DNA of 64,000 nt, from the NCBI RefSeq assembly GCF_900323885.1, contig NZ_OOHJ01000022.1, positions 372,001 to 436,000 on the forward strand. The letters run 5' to 3'. The notes below the pieces were generated by a model, which did no database searches, was not told where the DNA came from, and saw only the letters and a list, made by a program, of their open reading frames with translations. Source of the DNA: [Actinomadura] parvosata subsp. kistnae (GTDB lineage Bacteria; Actinomycetota; Actinomycetes; Streptosporangiales; Streptosporangiaceae). Within the stretch, counting starts at the first letter, position 1, and each line of letters starts with the position of its first letter. Made by a program: the position numbers and the translations under genes. Positions 33,431-42,554 of this stretch are shown here, piece after piece.

Positions 33431-35803
33431 GTGCACCCCCTCCAGCAGGCGGAGCACCTGCTCTGGGCGCCGGCGCCGGCCGCGCACTGGCTTGAGGCCT
33501 TTCCCCTGGGCAACGGCCGCCTCGGCGCGATGGTGCGGGGCACGCCGGGCGCCGAGCGTCTCCAGCTGAACGACGGCACGGCCTGGTCCGGCAGCCCCGA
33601 TAGCGAGGAGGCGACCAGCACGGCCGATCCGCGCCTGGCTCCGGCCGCGCTCGCCGCGGCCCGGGCGGCGCTCGCCCGCGGGGACGCGCCGGAGGCGGAG
33701 CGGCGGCTCATGGCGCTGCAGGGCGGCTGGTCCCAGGCGTACCTGCCGTTCGCCGACCTCCACGTGGAGATCGAGAACCCCGGGGGCGCCCCCGCCGAGG
33801 GCTACCGGCGGCAGCTCGACCTCTCGACCGCGACGCACGAGGTGCGCTACCGCCTGGCCGGGGCCGCGCTGCGCTGGACGTGCTTCGTCTCCCACCCGGA
33901 CGGGGTGCTGGTCCTGGTGCTGGACGCGGACCGGCCCGTCTCCGTGCGCTGGCGGCTCGTCTCGCCGTTGCGGGTGCTCGGGCAGGAGGCGCACCCGTCC
34001 GGGGCCTGGCTGACCGTACGGCTGCCGAGCGACATGCCGCCCCCGCACGAGCCGGACCTGTCACCGGTGTGGGGCGAGCGGGCCCTGCGCGGCGCGGTGG
34101 CCGCGCGGGTCGTGCACGACGGGGAGACGCGGCCGGGGCGGGCGCTGGGGGTGCGCCGGTTCGAGCTGGTCCTGGCCACGGAGACGACGTTCACCGCGAT
34201 CGGCCGCGCGCCGCGCGGCGACGCGGCGGGCGCGCTGACGCGGGCGGAGCGGCGCGTCGCCCGCGCCCTCGGCAGGGGAACGGCGGAGCTGGCGGCCCGC
34301 CACCGGCAGGACCACGCCCGCCTCTACGACCGGGTCCGGCTGGAAGTGCACGGCCCGCCGCAGGCGCGGGCGCTGCCCACCCACGAACGGGTGCTGCGCG
34401 CGGCGGCGGCCGGGCACGATCCGTCGCTGGCCGCCCTCCTGTTCGCCTACGGCCGCTACCTCGCGATCTGCTCCTCGCGGCCCGGCGGGCTGCCGTCCAC
34501 GCTGCAAGGATTGTGGAACGACCGGCTCAGGCCGCCGTGGAGCGCGAACTACACGATCAACGTCAACACCGAGATGAACTACTGGGCCGCCGAGACCGCC
34601 GACCTCGGCGAATGCCTCGACCCGCTGGTCGAGCTGGTCACGGCGCTGGCGGAGCGGGGCCGGGCCACCGCGCGGCGGCTCTACGGCGCCCGCGGCTGGG
34701 TGGCCCACCACAACACCGACGCCTGGGCGTTCACCTCGCCCGTCGGCAGGGGGCGCGCGGACCCGGCGTGGGCGTGCTGGCCGATGGGCGGGGTGTGGCT
34801 GAGCTGGCTCCTGGCCGAGCGGCTGCGGTTCGGCGCCGACGAGCGCTTCGCCCGCGAACGGGCCTGGCCGGTGCTGCGCGAGGCCGCCGCGTTCTGCCTC
34901 GACTGGCTCGTCACGATGCCGGACGGGACCCTCGGCACCTCGCCCTCCACCTCACCCGAGAACCACCACCTCACGCCGGACGGGACGCGCGTCGCGGTCA
35001 GCCGCTCGGCCACGATGGATTTGACGCTGATCTCCGGGTTGTTCACCAGGCTGTCCGGGCTGGCGGAGCGCCTGCACCGCAGCGACGACCCGGTCGTCGT
35101 GGCGGCGCGGGCCGCGCTCCCACTGATCCCGGGGCCGTCGGCGGGCCGTGACGGTCTCGTCCGCGAATGGCTCGACGACCCGCCGCAGGCCGAGCGCGGG
35201 CACCGGCACCTCAGCCACCTGCTCTTCGCCTATCCCGGAGACACGCCGCGGGACGCGCACCTCAGGGCCGCCGCGGCCAGGAGCCTGGACGACCGGCAGG
35301 ACGACTCGACCGGCTGGTCACTGGCCTGGAAGCTGGCGCTGTGGGCCAGGCTCAGGGAGCCCGCCCGGGTGTCGCGGCTGCTCCGCCTGGTGCTGCGCCC
35401 GGCGCCGGTGGAGGAGGCGAGCGAGCGCGGCGGGCTGTACCCGAACCTGTTCGCGGCGCATCCGCCGTTCCAGATCGACGGCAACCTCGGCTACGTCGCG
35501 GCTGTGGCGGAGATGCTGGTGCAGAGCCACGACGGCACGATCACCGTCCTGCCCGCCGTCCCCGCCGAGTGGCGCAGCGGGCAGGTGCGCGGGCTCGTCG
35601 CCCGGCCCGGGGTCTCGGTGGACGTCGCCTGGGACACCGTCGCCGGCCGGATCACGATGACGCGGCTCGCGCTCACCGCGCGGCGGCCCGCCGGCCGTAC
35701 CCGCGTCGTCGTGCGCAGCGGCGAGCGGGAGGCGCTGATCGACCTGAGCGCGGGCCGGCGCGTCGTGGTCGATCCTGCGACGCTGACGGCGGGCGCGCCG
35801 TGA
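33431..35803 (+). CDS. alpha-L-fucosidase or alpha-L-galactosidase, GH95
   Basis: 790 residues, the normal GH95 length. N-terminal domain: WLEAFPLGNGRLGAMV.G and LNDGTAWSG. (alpha/alpha)6 catalytic domain: GLPSTLQGLWND, WSANYTINVNTEMNYW, GWVAHHNTDAWAFTSPVG, GTSPSTSPEN, HLSHLLFAYPGD, SLAWKLALWARL and DGNLGYVAAVAEML. GH95 cleaves alpha-1,2-fucose, as in H-antigen structures. No signal peptide, so intracellular. GTG start at 33431, 3 bp after the GH36-like gene. It ends where the GH110 gene leader begins. Confidence 0.93.
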   Translation: MHPLQQAEHLLWAPAPAAHWLEAFPLGNGRLGAMVRGTPGAERLQLNDGTAWSGSPDSEEATSTADPRLAPAALAAARAALARGDAPEAERRLMALQGGWSQAYLPFADLHVEIENPGGAPAEGYRRQLDLSTATHEVRYRLAGAALRWTCFVSHPDGVLVLVLDADRPVSVRWRLVSPLRVLGQEAHPSGAWLTVRLPSDMPPPHEPDLSPVWGERALRGAVAARVVHDGETRPGRALGVRRFELVLATETTFTAIGRAPRGDAAGALTRAERRVARALGRGTAELAARHRQDHARLYDRVRLEVHGPPQARALPTHERVLRAAAAGHDPSLAALLFAYGRYLAICSSRPGGLPSTLQGLWNDRLRPPWSANYTINVNTEMNYWAAETADLGECLDPLVELVTALAERGRATARRLYGARGWVAHHNTDAWAFTSPVGRGRADPAWACWPMGGVWLSWLLAERLRFGADERFARERAWPVLREAAAFCLDWLVTMPDGTLGTSPSTSPENHHLTPDGTRVAVSRSATMDLTLISGLFTRLSGLAERLHRSDDPVVVAARAALPLIPGPSAGRDGLVREWLDDPPQAERGHRHLSHLLFAYPGDTPRDAHLRAAAARSLDDRQDDSTGWSLAWKLALWARLREPARVSRLLRLVLRPAPVEEASERGGLYPNLFAAHPPFQIDGNLGYVAAVAEMLVQSHDGTITVLPAVPAEWRSGQVRGLVARPGVSVDVAWDTVAGRITMTRLALTARRPAGRTRVVVRSGEREALIDLSAGRRVVVDPATLTAGAP

Positions 35804-35867
35804 TGAATCCGGCGACACTGACGTGCGTTCTGGTGAGTCCGGCGAGGCTGAGGGCCGAGTGGCGGGC

Positions 35868-37619
35868 ATGCTTGACGTGACCGCCTTCGGCGCGGTTCCC
35901 GGCGCGCGGGCGGACGCGGCGCCCGCCGTCACGGCCGCCCTGCGTGCGGCGGCGGCCCGGCGCGGGCCGGTGACGCTGCGGTTCCCGCCCGGCGACTACC
36001 ACCTCTGGCCGGAACGGGCGCAGCGTCGCGAGCTGTACGTCTCCAACACCGTGGGCGACGACCCGCGCCACCGCGACAAGACGATCGCCCTGCTCGTCGA
36101 GGCGGCCGAGGACCTGGTGATCTCCGGTGCGGGCGCCCGCCTGATCCTGCACGGGCTGCAGACGACCTTCGCCGTGCTCGACTCCCGCCGGGTCCGGATC
36201 GAGGGGCTGACCTTCGACTTCGCCGTGCCGACCGTCGTGGACGCCACCGTGGTGGCCGCCGGGGTCGCGGGCGGGCGCGCGTACCGGCTGATCAGCGTGC
36301 CGGAGGCCACGCTCTTCTCCATCAGCGGCCGCTCCGTGCGCTGGCACGGGGAGCGCCTGGGCACGGGCGCGTACGCCTGGGAGGGGCTGGACGCGCTGGA
36401 GTACACGCAGGTGCACGATCCCGCGAGCGGGCGCACGCGCCGCGCCCCCAACCCGCTCTTCGAGCAGGTCAGGCGGGTCGAGGCGGTGGGGCGGCGGGAG
36501 ATCCGCATCGAGTACGACCACGGCGACGAACCCGCCGACACCGGCCTCGTCTACCAGATGCGGCCGACGACCCGGGACCATCCGGGCGGGCTCGTGCTCG
36601 ACAGCGCCGAGGTGACGCTGTCCGGCCTGCGGTTCGGGTTCCTGCACGGCTTCGGCGTCGTCGCGCAGGCCGCCCACGACGTCACCGTGGAGGGCTGCGC
36701 GTTCCGGGCGCCGCGCGGCACCGGCCGCCACAGCGCGGGGTACGCCGACTTCCTGCAGTTCTCCGGCTGCTCCGGCCGGGCCGTCGTACGCGACTGCCTC
36801 TTCGACGGGCCGCACGACGATCCGATCAACGTGCACGGCACCTACCTGCGCGTGACCGGCCAGCCCGGCCCGCGCACCCTGGAGCTGGAGTACGCGCACC
36901 CGGAAACCGCCGGCATGCCCCAGTTCGCGCCCGGCGACCAGATCGAGATCGTCGACCGCGAGACGCTGCGCCCCATCGCCGCGTCCACGGTGCGGCGGGT
37001 GCGCCAGCCCAGCGGCCGCGACCACGACACCCCGCTCAGAAGCATCGTCCTGACGGCCGGCACCCCGCTCCCCGGCGGCCTGGCCGGGCGCGCCGCGGTG
37101 GAGAACGTCACCAGGACCCCCGCCGTGCACCTCACCCGCAACGTCTTCCGCAACGTGCCGACCCGCGGCGTGCTCGTCACCACCCGCCGACCGGTGCTCA
37201 TCTCGGAGAACCGGTTCGAGCGGACGGGGATGGCGGCCATCTACATCTCGGGCGACGCCGCCGAATGGTGGGAATCCGGGCCGGTGCGCGACGTCACCAT
37301 ACGGGACAACGAGATCATCGAACCCGGCGGGCCCGGCGTGCTCATCGACCCCCGCAACACCCGCTCCGACCCCGCCCATCCGGTGCACCGGGGCGTCGTC
37401 GTCGAGGGGAACCGCTTCGTGCTGGACGGCGTCCCCGCGCTCGACGCCAAGGACACGGCGGGCCTCCGCTTCTGCGGCAACACCGTCGTCCACGTGGGCG
37501 CGCCGGCGCGGGACGTCGTGCTGCGCTCGTGCCCGGACGCGGCCATCGAGCCGGCGCAGGCCGGGACCATCATCGGCACGCCAGGGGGCGAGGTGGTGTC
37601 TCGGCTCCCGCTCGAATGA
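35868..37619 (+). CDS. alpha-1,3-galactosidase, GH110
   Basis: 583 residues. N-terminus VTAFGAVPGARADAAPAVTAALRAA and FPPGDYHLWP open a right-handed parallel beta-helix; coils such as NTPAVHLTRNVFRNVPTRGVLVTTRRPVLISENRF follow (split here). The block DFLQFSGCSGRAVVRDCLFDGPHDDPINVHG contains the conserved acidic residues of GH110. That family removes alpha-1,3-linked galactose from blood-group B or linear B-type structures. No signal peptide. ATG at 35868 is preferred on alignment; GTG at 35859 is possible. It is the last gene of the glycan operon. Confidence 0.88.
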   Translation: MLDVTAFGAVPGARADAAPAVTAALRAAAARRGPVTLRFPPGDYHLWPERAQRRELYVSNTVGDDPRHRDKTIALLVEAAEDLVISGAGARLILHGLQTTFAVLDSRRVRIEGLTFDFAVPTVVDATVVAAGVAGGRAYRLISVPEATLFSISGRSVRWHGERLGTGAYAWEGLDALEYTQVHDPASGRTRRAPNPLFEQVRRVEAVGRREIRIEYDHGDEPADTGLVYQMRPTTRDHPGGLVLDSAEVTLSGLRFGFLHGFGVVAQAAHDVTVEGCAFRAPRGTGRHSAGYADFLQFSGCSGRAVVRDCLFDGPHDDPINVHGTYLRVTGQPGPRTLELEYAHPETAGMPQFAPGDQIEIVDRETLRPIAASTVRRVRQPSGRDHDTPLRSIVLTAGTPLPGGLAGRAAVENVTRTPAVHLTRNVFRNVPTRGVLVTTRRPVLISENRFERTGMAAIYISGDAAEWWESGPVRDVTIRDNEIIEPGGPGVLIDPRNTRSDPAHPVHRGVVVEGNRFVLDGVPALDAKDTAGLRFCGNTVVHVGAPARDVVLRSCPDAAIEPAQAGTIIGTPGGEVVSRLPLE

Positions 37620-37673
37620 GCGGTGACGCCCACCGCAGCGCCCGGCCTGCCTGATGGCCTGGAACAGGAAACA

Positions 37674-38444
37674 TCAGACGGGCGGCATCAGGTCGCTCTC
37701 GCTGATCGTGTACGTGAGCATGGGGTAGGTGAAGTCCGTCTCCTGGTTCTCGCGCCGCCGCAGTTGGTAGAACTCGCGCCGCTGTTCGTCGTCGGCCGAG
37801 GTGAGGCGGGTGCCGTCCGGGAAACAGGCCTGTCCGTCGCGAAACCGTACGAAGGTCTTCGACGTTCGGAAGGTCACGCCCAACCATCGGTTCTCGGCCG
37901 GCTGGGAGGCTTTGTCCAGGACGATCTTGTGTTTGTATCGGCGATTCGTGTCCACGGAGAACACGACGGCGCTGTTGTGGGCCAAGGGGATCTCGAAACT
38001 CTCGCCGCCGGGCTCCTTGGATTCGACGATCAGCTTTCTCGGCGGGTTCGCCTTGGGATGCTCGTAGCAGGAGAAGACCGCGATATGCGACTCGTCCGCC
38101 AGATCGAGGGCCTGGTCGGAATGGCTGCCCATGGTCGCGTAGGCGTTCGTGTAGATCTCGATGAGAGCGTTGTTGAAGCCGGCGGCCGGCGCCGCACCTT
38201 CTTCGATCCGCTGGGCCAGCCATTCGTGCACCGCCCGGAAGCGTTGCGCCGGAGCGCCATATCGGGTGGTGGTGCGTACGAGCGGCACGTCGCCTGCCTC
38301 GCCGATCCTGACCAGGACCGCTCCCGACCGCCCCTTTCCCACGTCCTCGAACCGCGCCGATGCGTACAACTCCTTGAAGAGATCGCGTTCGGTGGGCAGG
38401 GTGTACGAGCGGATCTCGGCCAGCGGCCTACGTCCGGGGAGCAA
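37674..38444 (-). CDS. AlkB-like 2-oxoglutarate/Fe(II) oxygenase, second of a tandem pair
   Basis: 256 residues. The metal triad and 2OG contact can be placed: His108-x-Asp110 (GSHSDQALD), His172 (DTNRRYKHKIV) and Arg193 (GVTFRTSKTFVR) in the usual AlkB-type spacing, within a jelly-roll pattern (FEIPLAHNSAVVFSV). Substrate is unknown; AlkB-like enzymes act on nucleic acids, proteins or small molecules. It overlaps the preceding gene on the same strand by 17 nt and shares its TNR.Y.H motif, so the two look like diverged partners. No signal peptide. Confidence 0.7.
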   Translation of the reverse strand: MLPGRRPLAEIRSYTLPTERDLFKELYASARFEDVGKGRSGAVLVRIGEAGDVPLVRTTTRYGAPAQRFRAVHEWLAQRIEEGAAPAAGFNNALIEIYTNAYATMGSHSDQALDLADESHIAVFSCYEHPKANPPRKLIVESKEPGGESFEIPLAHNSAVVFSVDTNRRYKHKIVLDKASQPAENRWLGVTFRTSKTFVRFRDGQACFPDGTRLTSADDEQRREFYQLRRRENQETDFTYPMLTYTISESDLMPPV

Positions 38445-39660
38445 GGTAATCTCCCGCGTTCATGCTGAAGAGGAACCCGTCGCCGTAGTCGATGAAAGAC
38501 GAGGTCCTATTCTCCTCGGCGTACAGCTTGCGCAACTCGTCCATGCCCTCGGAGGTGGGGGGTTCCAGCTTCACCAGTGTGCCGTCCCTCTTCAGGTACG
38601 TGTGGCCGTTCCTGTGCACGGCTTCGGCGCTCGAACAGCGCACCACGTAACCCAGGCGGATCGGGAGCGACCCGACGTCCAGGGTCGACGGCCGGATCTC
38701 GTGCGTGTACAGCCGGTTGGTGGACAACGGCATGAAGAAGACGGAGTTCGGATACAGGGTGAGGGTGAACTGCCGGGGAAGCGCGTGCCCGGCGCGGCCT
38801 TCGGGCTCTTCTTTGAGGCGGAAATGGAGTTTGGTCAGCCCGCTCACGCCGTTGAGACCGAGGTCGAAGGCGTCTCCGGCCATGGGGCGCAGCTTGTCGA
38901 GCCCGTCGTAGAAGGTGCAGAAGGCCATGATGCCGTTGGCGGGCATGTCCTTGGTCTTGTCGGCGTGCGCCGAGATCTTGGCCTTCGACTGCTTGCGCTC
39001 GGCGCCGGCCGGGGTGTTGTGGTAGATCTGCGCGAGGACGTGGTTCAGCGGGGCGTGGTCCCGGAATATTGAGGCGGCCTCTCGGTTCAGAGCCTCGACG
39101 ATCTGCGAGTCCGTGGCGGAGAAGTTGTCGGTCGGGCCCGAGAGGTTCGTGGAGCACCGGAGCAGACGGAAGTGCAGTTCGTCGCCGATTCGCGTGACCG
39201 GGGTCAGATAGATTCCGGTGCGGTGGGCCGTACCGGGCTTGGTGGACTCCGTCAGGGACTGGAATGCGTGCTCCGAACAGATCCGGTGGAAGTGGTCGGA
39301 GTCGAGGTCGAAGAAGCGCCGATAATACACGCCGACACCGTGTACGCGAATGGGAACCTGCCCGAGGCCCACAAACGACCAAGGCCGACACGCCTCTTCC
39401 TCGTAAGAGTACGAAAGTTCCCGGACCACTGACACCCGCGCTGCAGCAGCCACCTCATGGCCGCTGATCCTGGATATGTCGCCGCACAAGTACACGGTTT
39501 TCTGCTTCAAATCGGGCCGGCCGGAAAGAAAGTCATCCAGGCTGGTCACGGCCCCGCAGAAATTCTGAATCAGGTCGTCATCTCGCCGTAAGGGCGATGA
39601 CACGAGCAAGAGATTGCTCGTATCCTCGATACGGGCGACTTTTCGTCCTGCTGGGTGCAT
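38428..39660 (-). CDS. AlkB-like 2-oxoglutarate/Fe(II) oxygenase, first of a tandem pair, with N-terminal extension
   Basis: 410 residues from ATG at 39660. The catalytic pattern is in the C-terminal half: His232-x-Asp234 (ISAHADKTKD), His320 (STNRLYTHEI) and Arg341 (GYVVRCS). The first 200 residues (SRISGHEVAAAARVSVVRELSYSYEEEA..., GVYYRRFFDLDSDHFHRICSEHAFQ) match no family I know. An open frame continues upstream to 39744, but 39660 fits the gene spacing better; a clear ribosome-binding site is lacking. Base composition and context (accessory DNA with IS remnants to its right) suggest recent acquisition; that is inference. Confidence 0.65.
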   Translation of the reverse strand: MHPAGRKVARIEDTSNLLLVSSPLRRDDDLIQNFCGAVTSLDDFLSGRPDLKQKTVYLCGDISRISGHEVAAAARVSVVRELSYSYEEEACRPWSFVGLGQVPIRVHGVGVYYRRFFDLDSDHFHRICSEHAFQSLTESTKPGTAHRTGIYLTPVTRIGDELHFRLLRCSTNLSGPTDNFSATDSQIVEALNREAASIFRDHAPLNHVLAQIYHNTPAGAERKQSKAKISAHADKTKDMPANGIMAFCTFYDGLDKLRPMAGDAFDLGLNGVSGLTKLHFRLKEEPEGRAGHALPRQFTLTLYPNSVFFMPLSTNRLYTHEIRPSTLDVGSLPIRLGYVVRCSSAEAVHRNGHTYLKRDGTLVKLEPPTSEGMDELRKLYAEENRTSSFIDYGDGFLFSMNAGDYLAPRT

Positions 39661-39757
39661 GAAACCGTACCTGCTGTTCGAAATCCGCGATACACGCGAT
39701 GGGGACAATCCAGTCCTACTGTATCGAACAGTTTCCTCACGCACCCTTTGGCGGCGA

Positions 39758-40672
39758 TCACGTCAACGCCGCGATCGCGGTGCGGACCACGGCCTTCTCC
39801 TCATCGGTCAGCTTCGTAGGGTGGTGGGTGAAGGCGGAGGAGAGGTCGGTGACGGCGAGCAGCAGGGAGGCCGGATCGGCGGCGGAGGCCACGCCCTGAT
39901 GCTTGTCGAACTCGGCGGCGAGAGCACGCAGACCTGCCGCGAGGTCCGGCTCCGGCACGGTGAGAGCTCCCGCGACCCGGCGCGCCTGCTCGGCCGCCCT
40001 GTCCTCCCAGTTCGACCAGTGCCAGCCGGGCCACCCCTGCCCCACGCTCCGCAGCGCACCGCGCAACGTGGCGGAGGTCCAGACGCCGGCGGTCTGATCG
40101 TCAAGGTCGAGGTGGACGCCGGCGACGACCTTGCCGGGGCAGGAAGTGATCGTCGGCCAGGCGGAGCGGTGCTCGTCCAGGCTCCCCGCCCCACTGCGGA
40201 TGACCGCCTCGGCCGAATCGACGAGGTGAGCCCGCGTCCGCCCTTGGTGGACCACGGTGACCAGCACGTCGCACCACTCTTCGCCCGCCTGCGGATCCCC
40301 GGACCAGGTCGCGGCGAAGTCGACGACGTGGCCGGCCGCCGCCTTGAGCTGCCGAAGGCCGTCATAGGCCCACTCCACCCGCCAGCCCGGCCACGTACGG
40401 GCGAGCGCCGCCAAGGTAGCGAGCCGATAGCTCTGATCGGCGCCGCAGTGACAGAACAGCAGCAGTCGCCGTTCGTCATGGTCGATCAGACACGCACCTT
40501 CGCATTCGGGCTCCCACATCCATGAGCTCACCGCGCGCTGGCGGCGGGCGAACTGGGTCGCCAGCTCAGGGCCGGGCAGGAGGTCGAGTTCGAGCTGGTA
40601 GGCGCCCCACTGCGAGTAGTAGAGCCCTAGCCTGCCGTCCTGCATGACGACATAGTGTGCACGACTTCCCAT
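39758..40672 (-). CDS. conserved actinobacterial hypothetical protein (MGSRAHYVV type)
   Basis: 304 residues. It begins MGSRAHYVVMQDGRLGLYYSQWGAYQLELDLLPGPE, a start seen in a widespread Streptomyces family of unknown function (from memory). Two Trp-rich repeat-like parts follow (TWPGWRVEWAYDGL, GWPGWHWSNWEDRAAE), suggesting internal duplication of a ligand or peptide-binding module. No signal peptide or membrane segment. ATG at 40672 is preferred over GTG at 40678; TACGGT ends 6 nt before it. The palindrome GTGACTGTCAC at 40687-40697 lies just upstream and may be an operator. Confidence 0.65.
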   Translation of the reverse strand: MGSRAHYVVMQDGRLGLYYSQWGAYQLELDLLPGPELATQFARRQRAVSSWMWEPECEGACLIDHDERRLLLFCHCGADQSYRLATLAALARTWPGWRVEWAYDGLRQLKAAAGHVVDFAATWSGDPQAGEEWCDVLVTVVHQGRTRAHLVDSAEAVIRSGAGSLDEHRSAWPTITSCPGKVVAGVHLDLDDQTAGVWTSATLRGALRSVGQGWPGWHWSNWEDRAAEQARRVAGALTVPEPDLAAGLRALAAEFDKHQGVASAADPASLLLAVTDLSSAFTHHPTKLTDEEKAVVRTAIAALT

Positions 40673-40986
40673 GGCCACACCGTAATGTGACTGTCACTTA
40701 CTGTGAGGCTCTTTCAGGAAATCCCGCTACTGACCACGCCAGAGGCCTGCCATGGAACGCCAGCCGATCTCGGAGTCGTCGACCCATCACAGGCCAGTGC
40801 GGGCGACGCTGTGGTTCCTGGGCGGTGAGGGAGGTTGCGCGCTTTGTCACCAGCGGCGTGCAACGCGCGCCGGGCACGTTCGGAGAGGATCAGGCGCGCT
40901 CGTGGCGGGAGGCGGTGTCGGCGCTGGCGCCGAGGATCGCGGAGATCCCGGGAGGGGTCCCGACACGGCGGGATATCCTCCGCCTC
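40673..40986. other. intergenic region, possible coding remnant
   Basis: Between the divergent genes. It holds the palindrome GTGACTGTCAC at 40687-40697. From about 40830 the plus strand reads EVARFVTSGVQRAPGTFGED, SWREAVSALAPRIAE and GGVPTRRDILRLV in the frame of the following lipoprotein; this looks like the end of an old gene but has no start. TATCCT lies 7 nt before the GTG at 40987. Confidence 0.3.
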
Positions 40987-41652
40987 GTGACTCGACGAGC
41001 AGCCGACGAACCCTCCCCCAGGAACCGCCCGCACCGAGCCATGGCTGCGGTCGTGGCCCTGTTCTTGGCGTCGTGTGCGGTGGCCGCGTGCGGCGCGCAG
41101 GAGGGGAGCAGGACAGGCGGGGACACGCACCGGCCATCCGGCACACCTCCCACCAGCCCCGTCACCTCAGCGGCGTCGAGCAGCGCGGGCACCCCGACCC
41201 CGACTGGTTCCATACGACCGTCGGCCCCCGCGGCCGGCGGTCCGCTCACCCTTGCCGAGCTCGCCCAGCATCCCTGCCGCGCGATCCACGACGAGGACAC
41301 CGGCAAGAGCAAGCTCTGGATCTTCGTCGACGGGACGCAACCGAACTACGACACCAAGTCCTGCCAGTGGGGCGCGAGGGGCGGGCTGGTGACCTTCACC
41401 CCGTACCCGTCGACGGATCAGACGAAGGCCGAGAAGTTCAAGCACCTCACACGAAAGAACATCAGCGGTCACCAGGCGCTGCTGGGCAGCAGCACAGATC
41501 ACGGCAGAGAGACATACGTCCTGTTCGTCTCCGTCGGCAGAAAGCAGTCCTTCAGGCTCATGGTCCTCCCCTGGGGCGAGGACGTCCCGGGGCCGGACGC
41601 CCCGACTCTGGCCACCAATTTCGCGAAAGCGATCCTGTCCCACCTCCGATGA
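40987..41652 (+). CDS. secreted lipoprotein of unknown function (DUF3558-like)
   Basis: 221 residues. A basic start (VTRRAADEPSPRNRPHR), a hydrophobic core and the lipobox AVAAC mark a lipoprotein. A Ser/Thr/Pro-rich linker follows, then a small domain with two cysteines (AQHPCRAI, TKSCQWGAR), NISGHQALLG and a C-terminal ATNFAKAIL, which resembles DUF3558 cell-surface lipoproteins. GTG at 40987 is chosen because it supplies the charged n-region and has TATCCT exactly 7 nt upstream; ATG at 41041 is the alternative. It lies next to transposase debris. Confidence 0.7.
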   Translation: MTRRAADEPSPRNRPHRAMAAVVALFLASCAVAACGAQEGSRTGGDTHRPSGTPPTSPVTSAASSSAGTPTPTGSIRPSAPAAGGPLTLAELAQHPCRAIHDEDTGKSKLWIFVDGTQPNYDTKSCQWGARGGLVTFTPYPSTDQTKAEKFKHLTRKNISGHQALLGSSTDHGRETYVLFVSVGRKQSFRLMVLPWGEDVPGPDAPTLATNFAKAILSHLR

Positions 41653-42062
41653 GCACGTCGGCTTCGCCACCAAGCCCCAACTGCTGCAGGCCATGATCGA
41701 ACGGGCCATCGCCGCCGGCGTATCGTTCGGCTGGGTGACCGCCGAATGAGGCCTGCGGCGACAACGGATCACTGCGGCGGCACCTGGAAGCCCGGCGGAT
41801 CTCCTACGTGTTCGCGGTTTCCCGTGCCCATCAGATCGCCACCGACGGTCCTGTGTACCGCCTGCTCGTCCGCCGCTCTCTCAGCAACTCCCGCGACCTG
41901 GCCTTCCTCGCCGTCACTCGCGCGGTCCTCGACCCGAACCTGCCCCACCAACCAGCACCAGCGGGCTCATCACGATCTCCGCCAACGAGATCCGCCGCCT
42001 CTTCACCCGGCCACCCACCAGCCGGGCCCACATCCTGCACTGGTCACGCTGGCGGTGACGCC
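41653..42062 (+). pseudogene. IS701-like transposase remnant, frameshifted and internally deleted
   Basis: Pieces in different frames: HVGFATKPQLLQAMIERAIAAGV then FGWVTA; after an extra base, ACGDNGSLRRHLEARRISYVFAVSRAHQ; then YRLLVRRSLSN, FLAVTRAVLDPNLP, and finally LITISANEIRRLFTR and HILHWSRWRRRHQ. The order matches an IS701-type transposase with the central part missing. No terminal repeats were identified. Confidence 0.6.
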
Positions 42063-42121
42063 ACCAACCCCGTACGGAGTACGTACGTTCATGACGAACG
42101 GCTACTGCCGCTACATCCGGG

Positions 42122-42271
42122 GGGCTGCGCCCTGGAACCGCACGGCGGCCGTACAGTCGCCGACGTCGGCGGCCGCATCGCCCAGCGCATCCTGGCGCTG
42201 ACCACCGCATCTGGCACAACCGCGACAACAGCCAGCCCATCACCCGAACACCGCTCGCCTACCACCACTGA
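42122..42271 (+). pseudogene. IS982-like transposase 3' end remnant
   Basis: CALEPHGGRT...GRIAQRILALTTA, then after one missing base IWHNRDNSQPITRTPLAYHH and a stop. This corresponds to the C-terminus of the intact transposase at 28401-29324 (SQRVLALNAAIWHNWNTDAPV...LTAYDH) but is clearly a different, diverged copy. The 5' part is not adjacent. Confidence 0.6.
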
Positions 42272-42371
42272 CCCGACATAGGACTTACTCGTCCAGCTCG
42301 TACGCGGGACTCGGCTGCTCGTCCGCGCCGCCCCGGCGGCTCGGCCGGCACGGTGGACTCCGGCGGTCACC

Positions 42372-42554
42372 GGAATTTTGCCGCGTCTCCGCGCAAAAGC
42401 GCTGATCAGGGACCCAGGAAGAACATCAAAAAGCCTTCACGTGAGCGGCGGATCCAGCATCCTGGGCATGACCGGAGCGTGCCCCGAGCACCGCCCCCAC
42501 TGTCTCTGGTCCCCCTTTACTTGAACCGCTCCCCCTTTCCTTGAAGAGGTATCC
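42372..42554 (+). repeat. duplicated upstream region, copy 1
   Basis: From GGAATTTTGCCGCGTCTCC on, this stretch matches 44892-45055 almost base for base for about 120 nt, through GCAAAAGCGCTGATCAG and GCGGATCCAGCATCCTGGG to TGCCCCGAGCA. It then diverges in a pyrimidine-rich part and matches again at GAAGAGGT before the GTG. The duplication unit therefore includes the promoter of the following gene. Confidence 0.75.
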
